This document shows positions 8,233 to 17,074 of a DNA stretch of 64,000 bases, piece by piece; the first letter of the stretch is position 1, and each line of letters begins with the position of its first letter. A program made the translations under genes and the position numbers. The notes below the pieces were generated by a model that was not told the origin of the DNA, did no database searches, and saw only the letters and a program-made list of their open reading frames with translations. The DNA comes from Verrucomicrobiales bacterium (GTDB taxonomy: Bacteria > Verrucomicrobiota > Verrucomicrobiia > Limisphaerales > J093), in NCBI GenBank assembly GCA_024233215.1, contig JACKPW010000007.1, positions 124,001 through 188,000 of the forward strand, in the 5' to 3' direction.

Positions 8233-9492
8233 ATGCGCATGTCGCCACCGCCCCTGTTCACGCTCTGCGTGCTGGCCTCCCTGCTGTCCGGGGGCTGTGG
8301 CAAACCCGGGACCTCCGTCCCCGGTTCCCCAGCCGATCCCCCTTCCCGCCCCGTGCAACTCGCCAGGGTGGTCTCGCGCCCCATGGAACGTTGGGTCACC
8401 GCCACCGGCAGCCTCCTGGCCCACGAGCAGTCCGTTCTCAGTGCCAAGGTCCCCGGACGGCTTCGGGAAGTTACGGTCGACATCGGCAGCCTCGTGAAGA
8501 CGGGCGACCTGCTGGCACAGGTGGAGCCCCGGGACTACGAACTGCGCGTCGAGGAGGCCGGGGCGGCACTCTCCCAGGCCCGTGCGGAACTGGGCTTGCC
8601 GCTGGACGGAGACGACGACCAGGTAACCCTGGAGCATCTCAGTTCCGTGCGACAGGCCAGAGCCGTGCTCGACGAGGCCACCGGGAACCGCGAGCGCGTG
8701 CAACAACTGCTGGAATCCGGCATCGCCTCCGCCTCGGAATCCGATTCCGTGGAGGCCACCCACGCGGTGGCGAAGTCCCGCTACGACGCGGCCCTCGACC
8801 AGGCCCGCACCCGGCTCGCCGCCCTCGGCCAACGGCGCATCGAATTGGAAATCGCCCGGAAACAGCTGGCAGACACGCGCATCCTGGCCCCGTTCGATGG
8901 TGCGGTGCAGGCGCGTCTCGCCGGTGTCGGGGAGTATGTGGCCGCCGGGATTCCGGTGCTTCGCCTCGTGGAGACCAACCCCCTGCGACTGCGGCTCGAG
9001 GTCCCCGAGCGCGACTCCGTTCAGGTCCGGGTGGGCCAACGCGTGGTGGCGACCGCGGAAGGGGAGTCGGCGGTTCACGAGGGAAGCCTGGCCCGGTTGA
9101 GCCCCGCCATCAACGAGTCGAACCGCATGCTGGTGGTCGAGGCCGACGTGCCCAATCGGGGCGACCTGCGCCCCGGGCTGTTTGCCCGGGCCCGCATCAT
9201 CGTCAACCCGAACGACCCGGGCTTGAGCATCCCGGCGGACTGTCTGGTCACCTTCGCCGGCATCGAGAAGGTCGTGACGGTGCGGGAGGGACGGGCGATC
9301 GAGCGTACGGTCCGCACCGGACGGCGCGGTCCCGATTGGATCGAGGTTCTCGACGGACTGACTGAAGGGGAGGAGGTCGTGGTGAATCCTGCGGGGCTGC
9401 GCACCGGCCAGCCGGTGACCTTCGGCAACGCGGTGGAACCTACGCCAAAGAACGAATCTGAGCCCGCCAGCCAGGTGGTACCCAGGCAGTGA
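8233..9492 (+). CDS. RND efflux periplasmic adaptor (membrane-fusion) lipoprotein
   Basis: This 419-residue HlyD/MexA-type adaptor has a lipoprotein signal (LASLLSGGC, Cys about residue 22), then the barrel-sandwich start (TGSLLAHEQSVLSAKVPGRL, VDIGSLVKTGDLLAQVEP). A helical hairpin about 110-215 follows (ARAVLDEAT...), the second half of the lipoyl fold (ILAPFDGAVQARLAGVGEYV), and beta-barrel and membrane-proximal segments (RPGLFARARIIV, EVLDGLTEGEEVVVNPAGL). It links the inner-membrane pump encoded next to an outer-membrane channel. No TolC-like gene is in the window. The pump gene follows after about 200 bases that hold an inverted-repeat element. Confidence 0.93.
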   Translation: MRMSPPPLFTLCVLASLLSGGCGKPGTSVPGSPADPPSRPVQLARVVSRPMERWVTATGSLLAHEQSVLSAKVPGRLREVTVDIGSLVKTGDLLAQVEPRDYELRVEEAGAALSQARAELGLPLDGDDDQVTLEHLSSVRQARAVLDEATGNRERVQQLLESGIASASESDSVEATHAVAKSRYDAALDQARTRLAALGQRRIELEIARKQLADTRILAPFDGAVQARLAGVGEYVAAGIPVLRLVETNPLRLRLEVPERDSVQVRVGQRVVATAEGESAVHEGSLARLSPAINESNRMLVVEADVPNRGDLRPGLFARARIIVNPNDPGLSIPADCLVTFAGIEKVVTVREGRAIERTVRTGRRGPDWIEVLDGLTEGEEVVVNPAGLRTGQPVTFGNAVEPTPKNESEPASQVVPRQ

Positions 9493-9495
9493 AGG

Positions 9496-9667
9496 AAACC
9501 ACGAAACACACGAAACACACGAAACCAGGGGGAAACACCGGGTTCGTGCCTCGGGCCTGCAGGTATCGGACCAGTGCGATTGCCCAACTGACGAGGCAAA
9601 CGGCATCGCCCCAAGGTCCATCTTCCGGGGCCCTTCGTGTATCTCGTGTGTCTTGTCGTTCGGTGGA
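9496..9667. repeat. Inverted-repeat element, copy 1 (CACGAAA-type ends)
   Basis: The left end carries AACCACGAAACACACGAAA with a further CACACGAAA unit. The right end (9631-9667) carries the inverted counterpart, CTTCGTGTATCTCGTGTG. About 100 bases of unrelated sequence lie between. Copies 2 (12955-13131) and 3 (15094-15263) share the ends but not the centre. This copy separates the adaptor and pump genes and supplies a spurious upstream ATG for the pump. Confidence 0.7.
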
Positions 9668-9693
9668 GTTCCTGCGGCCAAGTTGCTCACCCC

Positions 9694-12600
9694 GTGCAAA
9701 AGCTCGCTGAGATCTGCATTCGCCGGCCGGTTTTCGCGTCGATGATCATCCTCACCCTCGTGGTGGTGGGGATCGCCGGTTACCTGAACCTCGATGTCGA
9801 CCGTTTCCCCGCGGTGGACCTTCCCACGGTACGGATCAGTGCCCGCCTGCCGGGCGCTTCCCCCGAGGAGATGGAGGCCCAGGTGGCCCAGCCCATCGAG
9901 GAGGTCGTCAACACCATCGAGGGCATCCAGGAACTGCGCGCCATCAGCGGCTCGGGCTCCTGCTTCATCATCGTCACCTTCGAACTCAACCGCGACATCG
10001 ACGTCGCCGCCCAGGACGTCCGCGACCGCGTGGCGACGGTGCTCCGCGATCTCCCGCGCGACACCGACCCGCCCATCATCTCGAAGTCGGACATCGACCA
10101 ATCGCCGATCCTGACCATCGCGCTTTCGGGGCCGCGTTCGCAGCGGGAGTTGACCGAGATCGCCGACAAGATCGTCAAGACGCACATCGAACGGTCCCCG
10201 GGCGTGGGCGAGGTCACCCTCTCAGGCCGGTTGCAGCGGGCCATCAACGTGTGGGTGGACGCCGACCGCTTGGCGGCCTACCAGCTCCCCATCACCGCCG
10301 TGCGGGCGGCGGTGGAGCGCCAGAACGCCAACGTGCCGGGTGGCAACGTGACCGGCGCATTGCGTGAGGAGACCTTGCGAACGATGGGGCGCCTGACCAC
10401 TCCCCGGGATTTTGAGGACCTGGTCATCGCCACGCGGGGAGGTTCCCCGATCCGCGTGCGGGACATCGGCTTTGCCGAGGACGGCACCGAGGAACAGCGT
10501 TCCTTCTCGCGGTTGAACGGCGAGCCCACGGTGGCGTTGCAGGTCGTCCGGCAGTCCGGCGTGAACACGGTGGCGGTGATCGAAGGGGTGAAGGCCCGGC
10601 TGGCGGAACTCGCCCCGCAACTGCCCTCCGATGTCCGTCTCGAAGTCATCCGCGACCAGTCGCGCTACATCTACGAGGCGCTGCACGAGATTCAGCGACA
10701 CCTGATCCTTGGCAGCATCCTGGCCTGCCTGGTGGTGCTGTTGTTCATGCGGAACTGGCGGGCGATGGTCATCGCCGCCGTGGCCATCCCCTCCTCCGTC
10801 ATCGCGTCGTTCGGCATGATGAAGGCGCTCGATTTCACCCTCAACAGCGTGACCATGCTGGCGCTGGTGTTGATGGTGGGAATCGTGATCGACGACGCGA
10901 TTGTGGTGCTGGAGAACATCTTCCGGTTCGTGGAGGAGAAGAAGCTGCGCCCGTTCGAGGCCGCAAAGGCGGCCACCGCCGAGATTGGGCTCGCGGTCAT
11001 GGCAACGACGTTCAGCCTGGTGGTGATCTTCGTCCCGGTCTCGTTCATGTCGAGCATCTCCGGCCGGTTCCTCTACCAGTTCGGGATCACCGCGGCGGTC
11101 GCCGTGCTGGTCAGCCTGCTGGTCTCCTTCACGCTCACCCCGATGATGAGTGCCCGACTGCTCCACGTCGGCGTCCGGAACGGGGGCGAAAAGGAGAAAC
11201 GCGAACCGCGCTCCCGCAGCGGGTTCTACCAGGTGATCGACCGGTTCTACGCCGGCACCCTGCGGTGGGCTCTGAACCACCGACTGCTCGTGGCCGCCTG
11301 CGCCCTGCTGGTGATCGCCTCCTCCGTGCCACTATACCGGATGGTGCGCCAGGAATACCTGCCCAGCGGCGTTGATGAGGGCGAGTTCGACGTCCGCCTG
11401 ACCGCGCCGGAGGGGACCGGCCTCGGCCCCATGAACGAGATCGCCCTGCAGGTGGAGGCCGGGCTGAAGTCCGTGCCCGGCATCCAGACCGTGCTGTCCA
11501 CCGTGGGCGGCAGCTTCCTCGGCGGCGTGAACAGCGCCAACTTCTTCATCCGCCTCGCCCCGCACGAGGAACGCACCTTCCGCTGGTCGCGGCTGCTGCA
11601 GTGGCCGCCATGGCACGCCTTCGAAGGGAACTTCACCCAAACCGACGTCCAGCAGGAAATCCGCCGTCGCCTGCGCGGGATGCCTGACGTCCGCATCGCC
11701 GTCCGGAATCCACAGACCTTCATCGGAGGCGGCCCGAACTACGACATCGACTTCTCCCTCCTCGGCCCCGATCTCGATATCCTGGCGGACTACGCCAACC
11801 GACTGCGCGAAAATGCCACCGAACTGGGTCTGCTCGACGCCGATACCACCCTCAAGCTCGACAAACCCGAACTCCGCGTCCGGATCGACCGCGACCGCGC
11901 CGCGAACCTGGGGGTGGACACCGAGGACATCGCCTCGGCGCTGCGGATCATGGTCGGCGGCGACACCCGGGTGACGCGCTTCCGCGACGAACAGATGAAC
12001 GAGGACTACGACGTCCAGGTGCGCCTGAAGGAGGGGGACCGCAACGACGCTGCCACGATCGCGCGGCTCTTCGTCCCTCGTCAGGGCGGTGGACTGGTGC
12101 GGCTCGACAACCTGGTGAAGCTCCAACCCGCCATCACGGCATCCCGAATCGACCGGCTGGACCGGCAACGACAGGTCAGTCTGCGGGCGGCCGTGGCGCC
12201 GGGATTTGCCCAAGCGGACCGCGTGGCGGCGCTGCGGGCCGAGGTGGCCGGGATGGGGCTGCCCACCGGTTACTCCACCCGCGTGTCCGGCCGGGCGCGC
12301 GAACTGGAAACCACCTTCTCCGAGTTCATCTGGGCGTTCCTCCTCTCCGTGGTATTGATGTACATCATCCTGGCCTCGCAGTTTGAGAGTGTGGTGCATC
12401 CGTTCACGATCCTGCTGTCGCTGCCGTTGTCGGTCCCGTTCGCATTGGTCTCGCTGCTGGCGGCCGGCCAGACCATCAACCTCTACTCGGCACTCGGTTT
12501 GCTCGTGCTGTTCGGGGTGGTCAAGAAGAACGCCATTCTCCAGATCGACCACATGAACAAGCTGCGGGAACGCGGCCTCGACCGCCTGGCAGCGGTGATG

Positions 12601-12888
12601 CAGGGGAATCGCGAACGGCTGCGACCGATTCTGATGACCACACTCACCCTGATCGCCGGCATGCTGCCCCTGGCGCTGGGCGCCGGGCCCGGGGCGGAGG
12701 AAAGGCGGGCCGTGGCGGTGGTGGTGATCGGCGGACAGGCCCTTTGCCTGTTGCTGACCCTCGTGGTCACGCCGGTGGCCTACACGCTGCTGGATGATCT
12801 GGGCCAACGGCTCCATCTCCGGCACTTCAGCCCCAACGCGGGTTTGGAGGACCGGGCCCCCGGAACGGCCCCGGGCGATGCGTCTTGA
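9694..12888 (+). CDS. RND-family multidrug/efflux inner-membrane pump (HAE type)
   Basis: This pump of about 1064 residues is typical for the AcrB/MexB superfamily. TM1 begins directly after the start (ICIRRPVFASMIILTLVVVG). The proton-relay pair is present as GIVIDDAIVVLENI (about residue 400), and the partner lysines as VVKKNAILQIDHMN (about 943). Two large periplasmic loops follow TM1 and TM7. A GTG at 9694 is chosen because homologues begin with the equivalent of LAEICIRRPVF. The in-frame ATG at 9637 lies inside the repeat element and adds a cysteine-rich non-family extension. No strong ribosome-binding site is visible. Substrate range cannot be read from sequence. Confidence 0.94.
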   Translation: MQKLAEICIRRPVFASMIILTLVVVGIAGYLNLDVDRFPAVDLPTVRISARLPGASPEEMEAQVAQPIEEVVNTIEGIQELRAISGSGSCFIIVTFELNRDIDVAAQDVRDRVATVLRDLPRDTDPPIISKSDIDQSPILTIALSGPRSQRELTEIADKIVKTHIERSPGVGEVTLSGRLQRAINVWVDADRLAAYQLPITAVRAAVERQNANVPGGNVTGALREETLRTMGRLTTPRDFEDLVIATRGGSPIRVRDIGFAEDGTEEQRSFSRLNGEPTVALQVVRQSGVNTVAVIEGVKARLAELAPQLPSDVRLEVIRDQSRYIYEALHEIQRHLILGSILACLVVLLFMRNWRAMVIAAVAIPSSVIASFGMMKALDFTLNSVTMLALVLMVGIVIDDAIVVLENIFRFVEEKKLRPFEAAKAATAEIGLAVMATTFSLVVIFVPVSFMSSISGRFLYQFGITAAVAVLVSLLVSFTLTPMMSARLLHVGVRNGGEKEKREPRSRSGFYQVIDRFYAGTLRWALNHRLLVAACALLVIASSVPLYRMVRQEYLPSGVDEGEFDVRLTAPEGTGLGPMNEIALQVEAGLKSVPGIQTVLSTVGGSFLGGVNSANFFIRLAPHEERTFRWSRLLQWPPWHAFEGNFTQTDVQQEIRRRLRGMPDVRIAVRNPQTFIGGGPNYDIDFSLLGPDLDILADYANRLRENATELGLLDADTTLKLDKPELRVRIDRDRAANLGVDTEDIASALRIMVGGDTRVTRFRDEQMNEDYDVQVRLKEGDRNDAATIARLFVPRQGGGLVRLDNLVKLQPAITASRIDRLDRQRQVSLRAAVAPGFAQADRVAALRAEVAGMGLPTGYSTRVSGRARELETTFSEFIWAFLLSVVLMYIILASQFESVVHPFTILLSLPLSVPFALVSLLAAGQTINLYSALGLLVLFGVVKKNAILQIDHMNKLRERGLDRLAAVMQGNRERLRPILMTTLTLIAGMLPLALGAGPGAEERRAVAVVVIGGQALCLLLTLVVTPVAYTLLDDLGQRLHLRHFSPNAGLEDRAPGTAPGDAS

Positions 12889-12954
12889 AGGCGCCCAAGG
12901 ACCGTATCTCCAGCGCCTCTCCTCGTGGCACAGCTCTCAGCCGTGACAATTCAG

Positions 12955-13131
12955 TCCAACCACGAAACACACGAAATACACGAAAGGAGGAGCGAGGAAT
13001 GGGTTGGTGGAGTCCCTTGCGCCTGTACGACGAGCCCCTGTCACCATGAGGTGATCGTGACCACAGGGTCACCGAGTGCCGGTTTCCCGGTGTTTTCGTG
13101 TGATTCGTGTCTATTCGTGGTTCTCGACTGA
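12955..13131. repeat. Inverted-repeat element, copy 2
   Basis: This is the best-preserved copy. The left end reads CAGTCCAACCACGAAACACA, continued by two CGAAA units. The right end reads TTCGTGTCTATTCGTGGTTC and then TCGACTG, its inverted counterpart. It fills most of the gap between the RND pump and hemB. Confidence 0.75.
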
Positions 13132-13155
13132 ATCGTTGCGGCTTAGACTCAGCCC

Positions 13156-14160
13156 ATGAACGGACCGTTGACCGGACAGTTTCCCGCCCTGCGTTTGCGT
13201 CGGCTGCGCCAGTCCCCCGCCCTGCGGGCGATGGTGGCGGAGAACCGGCTCACCCGGGACCAACTCGTGCTGCCGCTCTTTGCCCGGCCGGGCAGGAAGA
13301 TCCGAAAGCCCGTGGCCTCCATGCCCGGTGTGTTTCAGTTGTCACCCGATGAGATCGTGAAGGAAGCCGCCACCGCCCATGCCGCGGGAGTTCCGGCAGT
13401 GCTGCTCTTCGGAATTCCCGACCGCAAGGACGCAAGGGCCAGCGGTGCCTGGGCCGCGAATGGCATCGTCCAAAAGACGGTCCGAATGCTGAAGAAGGAA
13501 CTGCCGTCGTTGCTGGTAATCACGGATGTCTGTCTCTGCGAATACATGAGCCACGGACACTGCGGCATCGTCCGCAAACGGGGTGACGACTATCGCATCG
13601 ACAACGATCCCAGCCTGAAGCTCCTGGCGGACACGGCGCGCAGCCAGGCGGAGGCGGGCGCGGACATCGTGGCTCCGAGCGACATGATGGACGGTCGCAT
13701 CGGCGCGATTCGGGCCGCGCTCGACCAGGCCGGCCTGACCGAGACGCCAATTCTGTCGTACGCCGCAAAGTATTCGTCGGCGTTCTACGGGCCGTTCCGG
13801 GACGCCGCGGAATCCGCGCCTCATTTTGGCGATCGCCGCAGCTATCAAATGTCGCCTTCCAACACCGCGGAAGCACTGCGGGAAGTGGCGCTGGACATCC
13901 AGGAGGGGGCGGACATGGTGATGGTGAAACCGGCCCTCGCCTACCTGGACATTCTCTGGCGGGTGAAGTCGGAATTCGGCTATCCCACCGCCGCCTACGC
14001 CGTGAGCGGCGAGTACTCGATGATCCAGGCCGCGGTGGAGCGGGGCTGGCTGGATGAACGCGCGGTGACCCTCGAGAGCCTGATGGCTTTGCGCCGGGCG
14101 GGAGCCGATATCCTCATCACCTACAGTGCCGTCAAGGCGGCACAGTGGCTGGAGGGGTGA
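13156..14160 (+). CDS. hemB: Delta-aminolevulinic acid dehydratase (porphobilinogen synthase)
   Basis: This 334-residue enzyme condenses two 5-aminolevulinate molecules to porphobilinogen in tetrapyrrole synthesis. The catalytic lysines are visible in SYAAKYSS (about K204) and MVKPALAYLD (about K257). Metal-site cysteines appear in DVCLCEYMSHGHCG (C126, C128, C136), the pattern of the zinc-dependent class. The N-terminal RLRRLRQSPALRAMV and the C-terminal AVSGEYSM are family-typical. Length and start agree with homologues. It is monocistronic: the upstream gap is occupied by an inverted-repeat element and the downstream neighbour is convergent. Confidence 0.97.
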   Translation: MNGPLTGQFPALRLRRLRQSPALRAMVAENRLTRDQLVLPLFARPGRKIRKPVASMPGVFQLSPDEIVKEAATAHAAGVPAVLLFGIPDRKDARASGAWAANGIVQKTVRMLKKELPSLLVITDVCLCEYMSHGHCGIVRKRGDDYRIDNDPSLKLLADTARSQAEAGADIVAPSDMMDGRIGAIRAALDQAGLTETPILSYAAKYSSAFYGPFRDAAESAPHFGDRRSYQMSPSNTAEALREVALDIQEGADMVMVKPALAYLDILWRVKSEFGYPTAAYAVSGEYSMIQAAVERGWLDERAVTLESLMALRRAGADILITYSAVKAAQWLEG

Positions 14161-14185
14161 GTTCTCAGTCAGGAGTCCGCCCCCC

Positions 14186-15025
14186 TCACTCCTCAATCGC
14201 GGCACCTCCGCGCGGATGGGGCGCCGGCGTCAACCGGAACTCCGACCGCTCCACGAGGCGGGCCAGTTCCTCTTCATAAAACCAGGCCAGATAGGCCGGG
14301 TTGTCCAGCAGGTGACGATCGGACGGCGACTGCTCCTCGCGGGCGAGAAGGAATTTCAGTTCCTCGATGTTCGTGCCCCAGCAATTGCCGTTGAAGAACT
14401 CGGTGCCCCGGAACTGGGTCTTGTAGAGCGCCCGCCGCGAATAGCACGTCCCGAGATGCAGATGCCGGAAGCCCAGACCGGCGAAGTGCCGCACCGCCCA
14501 CGTCATCATCCAGAGCCCCAGGCTGCGATCCCGCCAGCCAAGGTCGTAGAAGGCATAGTAGTAGTGCGCCACCCGCGGCGCCTCCACGTAGAGCAACGCG
14601 TTGCCCACCTCCCCTCCGGTCTCCGTCTCCACGAAACTCAACAGATGCGAAATCACCGCCCCGTTCATGAGCCGGTCGAGTCGCTCAAACGGCATCACCC
14701 CGACGCCAAACCGCTCGTCGGCAAACGTCCTCCAGGCCCCCCGCCGCTCCGGCGTGTAGTCGAATTCCGCCCGTGGAATCAGGCGCCCTTCCAGGCCGGG
14801 GTTCTTGCGCAGGATCCGACGGTTCTCCGAGGTCAGGCTGAACTCCCCCAGATTCACCCGCAGGTTGCGGCACAGGTAGAACGCACCGAGTTCGGGCGAG
14901 GCCGGCAGGAATCCCCGTTCGTAACAATCCGCCGCCGTCTCCCCGGCCTCGGGGATCGCCCAGATCACATACGGATAAACGTAGCGGCCATAGTCGGAAC
15001 GCGTCTCGGAAAAGAGCAGTTTCAT
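14186..15025 (-). CDS. Arginyl/leucyl-tRNA--protein transferase-like (ATE/Bpt, GNAT fold)
   Basis: This 279-residue protein has ATE-like features: an early FYLCRNLRVNLGEFSLTSENRR resembling the Cys-Arg...FxxTxxxRR region of protein aminoacyltransferases, and a later stretch resembling their C-terminal acetyltransferase-like fold (YYYAFYDLGWRDRSLGLWMM, then LHLGTCYSRRALYKTQF). Family members attach an amino acid from a tRNA to protein N-termini, marking them for degradation. The N-terminal cysteine cluster of canonical Bpt/Ate1 is reduced, so a different transferase is possible. ATG 15025 begins MKLLFSETRSDYGRY. A longer ORF upstream would run into a repeat element and is rejected. Confidence 0.6.
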   Translation of the reverse strand: MKLLFSETRSDYGRYVYPYVIWAIPEAGETAADCYERGFLPASPELGAFYLCRNLRVNLGEFSLTSENRRILRKNPGLEGRLIPRAEFDYTPERRGAWRTFADERFGVGVMPFERLDRLMNGAVISHLLSFVETETGGEVGNALLYVEAPRVAHYYYAFYDLGWRDRSLGLWMMTWAVRHFAGLGFRHLHLGTCYSRRALYKTQFRGTEFFNGNCWGTNIEELKFLLAREEQSPSDRHLLDNPAYLAWFYEEELARLVERSEFRLTPAPHPRGGAAIEE

Positions 15026-15093
15026 GGCAACGGCAGCAGCCCGTCGCAACGCGTCAAACCTGCCACCCCCGGCCGTATCCAATGGAGTAAGGG

Positions 15094-15263
15094 CAACCAC
15101 GAAATACACGAATCACACGAAACCAAACGAAGAACGGAGGTCGTCTGAGCCGCCTTCGCTGCGTTCCCCGGCTGGTGCCCGTACCGGCCTACCGGTGAGA
15201 ACGGCCCGGGCCCAGGCCCTACCTCTCCTCCCTTTCGTGTATTTCGGGGTTCCATGGATCCAC
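15094..15263. repeat. Inverted-repeat element, copy 3
   Basis: The left end is AACCACGAAATACACGAA followed by TCACACGAAACC. The right end is CCTTTCGTGTATTTCGGGGT. The ends match copies 1 and 2 and the centre differs. It lies between the divergent-side start of the ATE-like gene and the stop of the NagB-like gene. Confidence 0.7.
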
Positions 15264-15276
15264 CACGGCTCAGTGA

Positions 15277-16209
15277 TCAATGCATCTCCACGTCGCAACT
15301 CCCGATCCCCGGGCGGTAATAATGGAACTCCACATTGGGATGGTCCGCGAGCAGTGACATCGGCACCGCGGCATCCGGAAGACGCTTCGCAACCATCAGG
15401 CAGGTCAGGCGCTGGCCGAACGGGTTGTCATGATGACCCGCGTGCCAGATCGAGACCTTCTCCGCCTGCCAGGTTTCGACCGGCCCGACGGAGATCGCCT
15501 GGGTCGGAACCAGCGAAATGTTCCCCCCGCCGGAGGTTCGGGCATTCTGGGCCACGGTCAGCGGATGCAGATCCACCACCCGGGTCGCCAGCTTGCGATA
15601 CTCCTCAGGTGACGGCGGCGCGTCCCTGTACTTGCCCCGGCGCTTCGGCGGATCGTTGAACGCCCAGTGTTTCACGTCACCCTGCCCGCCCTGCATGACG
15701 GCACAACGCACCCCGGCCGCCCAGCTCCGGCGATAGGCGCTGGGATCGCCCTTGGGAAAATGCAGGTTGGCATCCGGCATCACGAGGTTCCTCCGGATCC
15801 GGCTGAAGCACAGCTCGCGGTCCGCCTTCTCAAACGAAAGCGGATGGGTCACCGGCACCTCCCGCCCCTCGAGAAACCACTCGTCCATCCCCCAGAAATG
15901 ACCGGCACGAACATCCACGTTCAGGTCGTTGACGATCCGCGCCACCAACGGCAGTTGCTCCGTCGGCCCGATGGGACCGCAGATGCCCACCGGGTTGTCC
16001 GGTGTCGACTGCCTCCAGGCCGCGACATACTCGAGGGCCTCCGCCAGGTAGAACTCCTCGTGCGTGTCGTGCATGACGACCCTGAAGCCCGGCCGCGAGA
16101 GCTTGAGCATCTTCTGCGGCGTCAACGCGGCGGCGTCGCGGATGAGGTCGTCGTCGAGGGTGGTGTAATCCCACCAGTCGGGAGAGATCGCGCTGAGTTT
16201 GCGTGGCAT
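15277..16209 (-). CDS. Glucosamine-6-phosphate deaminase-like protein (NagB family)
   Basis: This 310-residue protein belongs to the NagB/6-phosphogluconolactonase-like group. It has a glycine-rich phosphate loop (GICGPIGPTEQLPLV), the FWGMDEW motif equivalent to the NagB substrate-binding Asp, and GGQGDVKHWAFNDPP, matching the G-x-x-G-H-x-A-F-N-x-P active-site signature with its general-base His. It is about 50 residues longer than Escherichia coli NagB, with an N-terminal extension, so the substrate may differ. ATG 16209 is preceded by AGGACA at good spacing. It is the last gene of a three-gene set with a PIG-L deacetylase and an oxidoreductase, which suggests amino-sugar catabolism (inference). 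Confidence 0.75.
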   Translation of the reverse strand: MPRKLSAISPDWWDYTTLDDDLIRDAAALTPQKMLKLSRPGFRVVMHDTHEEFYLAEALEYVAAWRQSTPDNPVGICGPIGPTEQLPLVARIVNDLNVDVRAGHFWGMDEWFLEGREVPVTHPLSFEKADRELCFSRIRRNLVMPDANLHFPKGDPSAYRRSWAAGVRCAVMQGGQGDVKHWAFNDPPKRRGKYRDAPPSPEEYRKLATRVVDLHPLTVAQNARTSGGGNISLVPTQAISVGPVETWQAEKVSIWHAGHHDNPFGQRLTCLMVAKRLPDAAVPMSLLADHPNVEFHYYRPGIGSCDVEMH

Positions 16210-16237
16210 AAGCGGTGTCCTGGTTGATCCGGTTGTT

Positions 16238-17074
16238 TCAGGTTTCGTTGCTGGAATAGTCCATCCCCAGCGCCTCGCGCAAGGGGTCGATGTCGGCGGC
16301 GCTGAAACCGTGGTGCAGGTGACGGCGCCAGCCCTCGGCAAACTCGAACCGCCCGGAAACCGACCCGATCAGCCGCGCGTTCGCCTCCACCCGCGCCCGC
16401 AGGGAATCCATGCCCTGGCTGGTCTCGAGCCAGGCCTGCTGGCTGCGGTGTTCCGCCAGCGCCGCACACTTGCCGTCCAGCACCGCCGCCACGTTCACAA
16501 AGCACTCCGGCTCCACCGGACGTCGCAACGGGTCAAGCAGGGTGTGGGGCACGCAGTGATAAATCGTGATGTCGTAGTCGGCCGTGGGGCGTGACGGCAC
16601 GGACCGGAAGTTCGGCATGGCATGGGCGAACGCCGCACTGACGACGAGGCGGCACGTGTTCGTGTGGTCCTCCATGTAATCCACCGGCGGATGCGTGAGG
16701 ATTATGTTCGGCCGGATCTCACGGATGACCGCGGCCACCCGTCGCAGGAGCCGCAGTTCGTAGAAGATCTCCAGATCGTTGCAGAACGGGGGATGAAACC
16801 GGGCCCCCAGCGCCTTCGCGGCCCGTTTCGCCTCGCCCAACCGGATGCGGCTCAATTCCTCGGGTCCGTGCTTCTGCCCGCCGCAACAACCGTTCCCAAG
16901 GTTCAGGTAATGAACCTCCCAACCACCCCCCCTCAGCAACAGGAGTGTGCCGGCCATGCCAAACTCGATGTCGTCCGGATGTGCCCCAACTGCCAGGACA
17001 ATCCCGGGCACCGGGTTGGCCGTGCCGCGCTGCTTTGGCGCACCGCCTTGGCAACTGGCCCCGGAAGATCTCAT
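16238..17074 (-). CDS. PIG-L family N-acetylglucosaminyl-type deacetylase
   Basis: This 278-residue protein has the LmbE/PIG-L Zn-hydrolase signatures: GAHPDDIEFGMAGTLL near residue 31 (His and Asp metal ligands) and LTHPPVDYMEDHTNTCRLV near 125 (distal His). Family members remove the acetyl group from N-acetylglucosamine in glycolipids, mycothiol/bacillithiol precursors or free sugars. Its start overlaps the stop of the upstream oxidoreductase by four bases (ATGA), which indicates translational coupling. Paired with the NagB-like deaminase, it fits deacetylation followed by deamination of an amino sugar. The exact substrate is not determinable. Confidence 0.88.
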   Translation of the reverse strand: MRSSGASCQGGAPKQRGTANPVPGIVLAVGAHPDDIEFGMAGTLLLLRGGGWEVHYLNLGNGCCGGQKHGPEELSRIRLGEAKRAAKALGARFHPPFCNDLEIFYELRLLRRVAAVIREIRPNIILTHPPVDYMEDHTNTCRLVVSAAFAHAMPNFRSVPSRPTADYDITIYHCVPHTLLDPLRRPVEPECFVNVAAVLDGKCAALAEHRSQQAWLETSQGMDSLRARVEANARLIGSVSGRFEFAEGWRRHLHHGFSAADIDPLREALGMDYSSNET

